Shown one piece after another: positions 59,653 to 64,000 of a stretch of 64,000 bases of DNA. The stretch lies in the NCBI GenBank assembly GCA_034096865.1, contig JAWQFJ010020113.1:77501-141500 (forward strand). The letters run 5' to 3'. The translations under genes were made by a program, and so were the position numbers. Each line of letters opens with the position of its first letter. Position 1 is the first letter of the stretch. The stretch is from Theodoxus fluviatilis (Eukaryota > Mollusca > Gastropoda > Cycloneritida > Neritidae). The notes beneath the pieces were generated by a model, which ran no database searches, was not told the DNA's origin, and saw only the letters and a program-made list of their open reading frames with translations.

Positions 59653-60812
59653 TTTTTTATTTAGTAGGGCTGTTTTTCCCTCATAGACTTCCAAGCTGCC
59701 TGCATACGTTGATACTTTTTTGAGTGTGTGTTTTTGTGTGTGACCCAAAAAATGTTTTAATTCAAGATGCCATGCACTTCTCCCAAGCTTTCTGACTGTA
59801 AAACATTCAATCAATCTTGCGAAAACTTGAGTAAAGACATGTACTATTGCAATAACAATGTGCAAACACATTGCAAAAACAGGCTGAAGACATAGATAGC
59901 ACTTACCAAGAGTTCCTCTTTTTCTCGCACTAAATTATCTCGGACCTTCTCCAACTCAGCTATTCTGTCCCTGTACAAATAAAAGCCGCATTAATTAAGA
60001 AATAAAAATAATTTTTGCTGCTATCTTATCAACCTTCCAGACACAGTAGATAGTGTGAATCAAAGTCATAATAACATTGATCGATGTACATGTATCTGCA
60101 TCATTCGTTCTTTGGGGTTGGGGGGTGGGGATTGAGGTGGGGGGCAAGGAGCACATTGATACGTTCATTTTTTTAAAGCAGTTAAAGAGATTCCATAGCT
60201 GATATGCCTCCTGGATGAGACGCAATAATGATCAGATAGCCACCATCTCGTAATGTATCCATGTTGTATGGAAGTGTCAAAAAGGAAAATGCTCCCATTA
60301 TATACCTTCACTTGCCTCACATTGCATGTGCCGAAACTGGTTACCATTTTCTAGGAAAGTTTTTAAAAAGATTGTGTTTCGCTAGCGTTTCATTTCAACG
60401 TAAATGGCCCGTGACCTATACATTAAAATGTGTTCAGTTCCCTCACTTGCCTTATAAAATCTAGTATCTTAACCAACTACTTGTACTTCATGTAATCCAG
60501 AAAAGAAGTCTCCCTTCAAAGGAAATGCCTAGAAAAAAACCCACTGTTAGGTAGATTAGAAAAGATTATCTTCCTTTAAAGAGAAAGTTTTCACATTTTT
60601 ACTGTTGTTCGTTCTATCCTATTTGCTCATTAAACTGATTTTCCCTCCACCCCGCCCTCACCCTACCCCCATCCCCCCCCCCCCCCCCCCCCCAATATCT
60701 TCTATGATAGTGGATTGCTCACTCACCTGAGGACTTCGTTTTCATGCCGCACCTGGTCAATTTTGCCGCTCAGTTGCTCCACGTCGTGCAGCCTGTTCAG
60801 GCTGCTCTCCGA
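48585..60812 (-). CDS. Coiled-coil protein gene, 3' part (13 exons)
   Basis: Thirteen minus-strand exons, each with a GT-AG border and compatible phase, join into one frame of 536 codons. Residues 1 to about 367 are rich in Glu, Lys, Leu, Gln and Arg with heptad spacing (for example RMRQDYNTLTVKFDRLKEEY, SEELVTVRKQKVALEKKV, DLERKVHTLTEKLNK), a long coiled coil. The rest is a Ser/Pro/Arg/Gly-rich, probably disordered tail ending in an acidic segment (AESEEGEG) and a short QEQKDINALIQK helix. There is no signal peptide or membrane segment in this part. Upstream exons lie beyond the window: the first exon here starts in phase 0 without a start codon. Long coiled coils of this kind are usually cytoskeletal, centrosomal or trafficking scaffolds. 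I do not recognise the family and assign no function. Confidence 0.85.
50943..50975. repeat. (ATC)n array in an intron
   Basis: About 33 bp of ATC triplets in the intron between exons 12 and 13. Confidence 0.93.
51720..51858 (-). CDS. Coiled-coil gene, exon 12
   Basis: 139 nt, acceptor CCCCCTTGCAG, donor CAGA/GTGAGT. Codes a basic Pro/Ser/Gly-rich segment (EGTPAKSMAVESPASRRLTQ ... GTQYFQ). If the donor is not used, the frame runs on for SEYPAPIDSPWWK and stops at 51679-51681, a possible alternative end. Confidence 0.8.
52001..52066 (+). repeat. Dispersed repeat, copy 2
   Basis: GGGTTTTATGGGCCTACTTC, TAGCTCTGCC and GCAGCCAAAGAGG match the copy at 3264-3330. It directly precedes the GGGGT minisatellite, in an intron. 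Confidence 0.5.
52067..52345. repeat. (GGGGT)n pentanucleotide array
   Basis: About 280 bp of GGGGT with GTAGTGT and AGGTG variants. Regular G4 runs make quadruplex formation likely on the plus strand, which is the template strand for the coiled-coil gene. Thr/Pro/His frames on the minus strand are artefacts. Confidence 0.95.
52808..52880. repeat. (CA)n microsatellite in an intron
   Basis: About 70 bp of nearly perfect CA repeats between exons 11 and 12. Confidence 0.96.
53262..53305 (-). CDS. Coiled-coil gene, exon 11
   Basis: 44 nt, acceptor CATTTTCAG, donor AGT/GTAAGT. Codes TLKDELEEAIRKKS, the last coiled-coil stretch. Ends in phase 0. Confidence 0.8.
53533..53543 (-). CDS. Coiled-coil gene, exon 10: 11-nt microexon
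   Basis: ACCCCTGGTTG between a strong acceptor (TTTTTCCTTTAACAG) and a strong donor (GTGAGT). With the CT of exon 9 and the AA of exon 11 it adds Leu-Pro-Leu-Val-Glu and keeps the frame. Joining exon 9 directly to exon 11 gives a stop within six codons, so the microexon is needed for the full protein. Confidence 0.72.
53984..54103 (-). CDS. Coiled-coil gene, exon 9
   Basis: 120 nt, acceptor GATTTACAG, donor CCT/GTAAGT. Codes DKAMAGLKQLLENLEDQNKS ... RAENKPT and leaves CT for the next codon. Confidence 0.83.
54621..54763 (-). CDS. Coiled-coil gene, exon 8
   Basis: 143 nt, acceptor GGTGTACAG, donor TGCAG/GTACAG. Codes ESLEDVSSELVQVKDKLHEL ... QEQIEC and leaves two bases. Confidence 0.85.
56445..56571 (-). 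CDS. Coiled-coil gene, exon 7
   Basis: 127 nt, acceptor CCACTCCAG, donor GAG/GTAAGC. Codes YSEADTVLVSDLERKV ... EKTIKSLNE and ends in phase 0. Confidence 0.85.
56604..56725. repeat. Degenerate (GGAT/GAAT)n tract
   Basis: Interrupted GGATGAATGGA words in the intron between exons 6 and 7, an old relative of the GGAT arrays at 16-23 kb. Confidence 0.75.
57009..57186 (-). CDS. Coiled-coil gene, exon 6
   Basis: 178 nt, acceptor CCCCACAG, donor AAA/GTGAGT. Codes SEELVTVRKQKVALEKKV ... RRMDTTEK with clear heptads. An (ATC)n array sits in the intron just upstream. Confidence 0.85.
57222..57312. repeat. (ATC)n array in an intron
   Basis: About 90 bp of ATC triplets, 35 bp upstream of the exon 6 acceptor on the minus strand, where it forms a GAT-rich stretch. 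Confidence 0.96.
57942..58069 (-). CDS. Coiled-coil gene, exon 5
   Basis: 128 nt. The donor is a weak GTTGGT, but it is the only choice that keeps the frame into exon 6. A later GTGTCT would create a stop. Codes 42 residues, MRQDYNTLTVKFDRLKEEYE ... SSTLGR. Confidence 0.8.
58637..58701 (-). CDS. Coiled-coil gene, exon 4
   Basis: 65 nt, acceptor TAATTACAG, donor GAG/GTAACT. Reads ENSKLKRTLDEVEGSGKHET and leaves two bases. Confidence 0.8.
59259..59393 (-). CDS. Coiled-coil gene, exon 3
   Basis: 135 nt, 45 whole codons, phase 0 at both ends, so it can be skipped without a frameshift. Reads KNSELVYKQPVMEELEAKI ... EKLEIVEQ. Confidence 0.85.
59580..59648. repeat. (GT)n microsatellite in an intron
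   Basis: About 68 bp of perfect GT between exons 2 and 3. Confidence 0.97.
59907..59970 (-). CDS. Coiled-coil gene, exon 2
   Basis: 64 nt, acceptor TTTGTACAG, donor TTG/GTAAGT. Its first base completes an Arg codon, then DRIAELEKVRDNLVREKEEL. Ends in phase 0. Confidence 0.82.
60674..60693. repeat. Poly-C tract
   Basis: A run of about 20 Cs in the intron between exons 1 and 2, preceded by other C-rich words. Confidence 0.93.
60727..60812 (-). CDS. Coiled-coil gene, exon 1 of the visible part
   Basis: 86 nt between a TTTTTCAG acceptor and a CTCAG/GTGAGT donor. Reads SESSLNRLHDVEQLSGKI... and leaves two bases for the next codon. Preceding exons are not in the window. Confidence 0.8.
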
Positions 60813-61332
60813 CTGAAAAATTTCCACATTGAATACCACTGGTAAGTCAGTTAGATGAAAACAAACGCTTCGAAACACCAACAAAACCAGCGCATTTCTT
60901 ACTATCATTACATAGTTTGTGTAAAATTGAATGTTAATATCAATAGACAAAATTTGATATTCATTATTTTATGTCTATCTATCGGTAAACTGGCAGGACC
61001 ATTAATCCACTAATTTGTTGACAATTTTATCCAGAATTGATACATGTAATACCACTTGTTACTAAGAACTTTTTTCTAAATCATAATATACGACATACAT
61101 GCATTTAGCATGAACCAGCTTACAGTTAATAAAAGGAAAATCGATCAAAGTAATGACTAAATCAGAAAAAACGTTTTGCGTAACATCCTATGACATTGTG
61201 CATGTCAAATCAAGAATGTTCAAAACCACACAAGCAGATTCTAACAATAGGTACAAGGCTTAATTAATTGGGCATACTAAATTAACTACCACTAATGACT
61301 ATTTCTACCAATACAGCCACACTGCTTGCCTG

Positions 61333-61408
<76 letters not shown>

Positions 61409-64000
61409 TGCTAATTTCACAAAATGCATCACACATTCTCTCACAACATAATACTATTTTATTTCAAAAGTAAATCAGAAGAACGGTTGGGCCTGCAAAA
61501 AAACAAAAGAAACAGAACAACATGCAAAATCTTCTTTGCTGGTCAACGAAATACGTAATGATACATGGATTCAACTACACACTATTTAAAAACAAATGCA
61601 GCATTCTACAAGCATCATTTACTTTTTAAAAGTCTATATAAATCTTTCTTGTAATCATTTAGGGACGTCAGAGCAGATCTTCATGACTGACTGAAGGAAG
61701 AAAAGAGGCACATGCAGATAGTATTTAAAACCAAATATCAAAAAGCGGTATCGTCTTATGCATACAGAAAGTTGGTGCATTTTTTTTTCATTTCAAACAA
61801 AAGCAGCAGCTACTGCAACTACGAAATTCCAGGAAATGAAATGCATTGTCTATTAACATCAAAATCCCATTTCCAAGGCTGAAGCATGATTGAGAGGCTG
61901 GGTCTCGCCTTGTTGGTGTTTGACCTCTATGGCTATTGATTGGAAAACATTCTGGTCCCAGAATGGCGACTGCCATGGCCTCATCCCTCAAAAGATCCAC
62001 TCAGGAACACAATGCAAATCTCATCAACCTGTCAACCATGCTCTGCGGATCAGGACATAGCTCTTAACCCCTTTGCTGTCCAAGGATGCCTCACAAAGGG
62101 AGACAATTTGTGCCGCTGTCCATTTTAGGATAATATCACATTTGGAGAGAAAAGCATTTTCTACTAATGGCCATTTTAAGCAGTTTTAATGTAGTTGTAG
62201 GGGATAAAACTGACATTTAATTCTGAAGGGTGGCAATAACATGTTTGTTCTTTTGTGAAATATGATAGGCCTTACTCACAACCACTACAAAGGGGTTAAA
62301 GCCCGGGAATCGGATTGGGCGGCAAGGAGGCTTCTCACATTTTAGCTGGTATTGGATGTCTGCCCTAGTGTAGAGTTCTGACTGCATTGAGTCTCAACCT
62401 CAACCTCTGCCCTTCCCTCTGCAACAACACACTATGAGCACTATGTTTTCGTCCTTCCCAAGGTCTGTCACAGTTTTGTTAAAATCTACCTGGCAGCAAT
62501 TGCTACATCTTGGGATGGCGAGTATGCAGACTATCAACCATCAACAGCTACAAGCAAAAACTTCCCTTCCCAGCTCTTAGACATTCTGCTATCTATGCCA
62601 TCTGTCCTATGTACGTGACAACTGAAGCAATACCCCTGTGGATATTAACTTTACCCCTGGGACACTTTCCTCTGGGTCATTCTGAAAATGCATGCCATTT
62701 CAAACAAATGATTACAAAATGGCCTTTTTCTGTAAACATTTATTTCAATACAATATCCATGAGTATATGAATGTATAGATATAATATTTTTCTGTTTACA
62801 TGATGGACGGTAATATCAAAGCATGAGTGTGATCCCATAACAACAAAGCAAAAATTTAAGATCGAGGTAGCACTGAGAATATCAACACAGATCATAGTAA
62901 TTGCCTCAAATTCAAGTATAAGCAACAGCAGTATGAAAAGAGAAGAACAAAGTATTATCCAGCAGATATACATCTGTTTCTGAATTATGCTACTTAAAAA
63001 CATTGTAGTAGAACAAATTGCACCAAAACATGTATTAGATTTATAACACCTCAAAACTCCAGCAAAAAGGCAGACATTTACAATTGCATAAAGATTTGTA
63101 GATACTTTGGAATATGCTGTTTAGGTTCAAAACCTTTGGTGTTTGTATATAATTATTTGGATTTATTTGGCACAAACCTCTTATACTTACACTCTTATTC
63201 AATAAATGAAAGTATAAACTTGGATTATATTAGCATGGATAAAGCCGCTTCTAAAATTATACAAAATGTAATAAGAAATATAAGCCTATATCTTTAAGTT
63301 TCTTACATATTAGTAAGATGTCTAAACAACTCAATAATCACATAACAATAATACAAAGATGCATATTCTGTGATTAGATGGTTAACATTTTTTGGTAATG
63401 TTTCACTTTAAGAGTTTGTAATATTCAGGGGGCACAGCAAACATCAAACACAACTACATTTCACAAAGAGCACAACAATGCAGAAGAACAATGCTGTTTG
63501 TAAGTGTCACAATGTGTCCAAAGTATATCACCACAACAATACACACATTAAGTTTGGATTTCACACACAAACACAATTAATCTTTTCACTGCAGAGTTTA
63601 AAACCAGAATGAGAGCATTCATATCTCCCTAAAACACAATGACATTGGGGAAGATGCTGATTGTCAGGAATTCAGTGACACTTTGCCCTTCTTTTTCCCA
63701 ATTTCTAAATAAAACAAACAGTGCTTTCTGAATATTTTGTCCATCTATGAAACTCCTTTTTGAGACATTACGGAAAGATTATGGGACAATGCACACCACA
63801 TCATAACATCAAATGCCAATGCTTCAGGAGGAAGACTTTAATGGGCAGGTCGGGAGGTAGGGAAGTTGGAAACTGAGGGGGGAGAGGTCCACACACTGTA
63901 GAAGGGAAATAACTCTTCTCTACCTCACATGCTTCTACTGCCACACACACTGCAGATAGCTGTAAACAAATTGGGCTTCACACCGTGGTATGGCAGCTGG
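60813..64000. other. Probable intron of the coiled-coil gene
   Basis: No further exon could be supported between visible exon 1 and the window end. Candidate donors (for example near 61408 and 62277) are not paired with a coding-like frame and a pyrimidine-rich acceptor. Confidence 0.45.
61332..61404. repeat. (CT)n microsatellite
   Basis: About 70 bp of CT upstream of visible exon 1, presumably in an intron. Confidence 0.96.

Noticed and set aside
60813..64000. Further upstream exons of the coiled-coil gene
   Set aside because: Donor-like sites near 61408, 62277 and 63186 are not paired with an open coding-like frame and a pyrimidine-rich acceptor.

Overview
This is eukaryotic nuclear DNA, most likely from a lophotrochozoan and probably a marine gastropod or other mollusc. 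The reasons are very long di-, tri- and tetranucleotide arrays, an intron-rich gene with small exons and GT-AG borders, and a mixed load of non-LTR, Penelope-like, Ty3/gypsy, hAT-like and TTAA-type elements. One dispersed repeat carries TTCAAGGTCAAGGTC, a sequence I associate with mollusc repeats. The species assignment is inference.

Region by region. 1-3.3 kb: CT and CA microsatellites. 3.8-6.5 kb: minus-strand remains of two non-LTR retrotransposons (an RTE-like C-terminus and an RNase H/zinc-knuckle C-terminus), with a G-rich block, a 16-bp minisatellite and a retrotransposon-type tail between them. 7.75-15.9 kb: a three-level nest. A dispersed repeat was split at a TTAA by a DNA transposon with 14-bp inverted ends and a broken transposase gene, and that transposon was split by a nearly intact Ty3/gypsy element (8357-13332). 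The LTRs of the gypsy element differ at two sites, it has a 5-bp target duplication, and its gag-pol frame of 1416 codons is open. 16-27 kb: tetranucleotide arrays tied to a family of about 190-bp tails, a second RNase H LINE end, a THAP-like remnant, a diverged inverted repeat, a tRNA-like SINE head and a 1-kb TCTA/TCCA array. 28.5-31.5 kb: an L1-type 3' end and a Penelope-like GIY-YIG end, both broken. 32.5-34.1 kb: three copies of a 90-bp repeat around an 800-bp GGA array. 34-41 kb: mostly AT-rich sequence with no recognisable gene. 41.4-42.3 kb: a foldback element with long arms and an 11-13 bp target duplication. 42.98-43.6 kb: a 620-bp hAT-like nonautonomous element with a 5-bp duplication. 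45.3-45.7 kb: a CT/CA array.

48.6-60.8 kb holds the only host gene I can support: the 3' part of a minus-strand gene. Thirteen exons join in one continuous frame of 536 codons, giving a long coiled coil and then a Ser/Pro/Arg-rich tail. It includes an 11-nt microexon whose omission would shift the frame. The 5' end lies beyond 64,000. I do not recognise the family. The mobile elements show no common function with this gene. They record repeated insertion, and several appear to carry the tetranucleotide arrays as their 3' tails.
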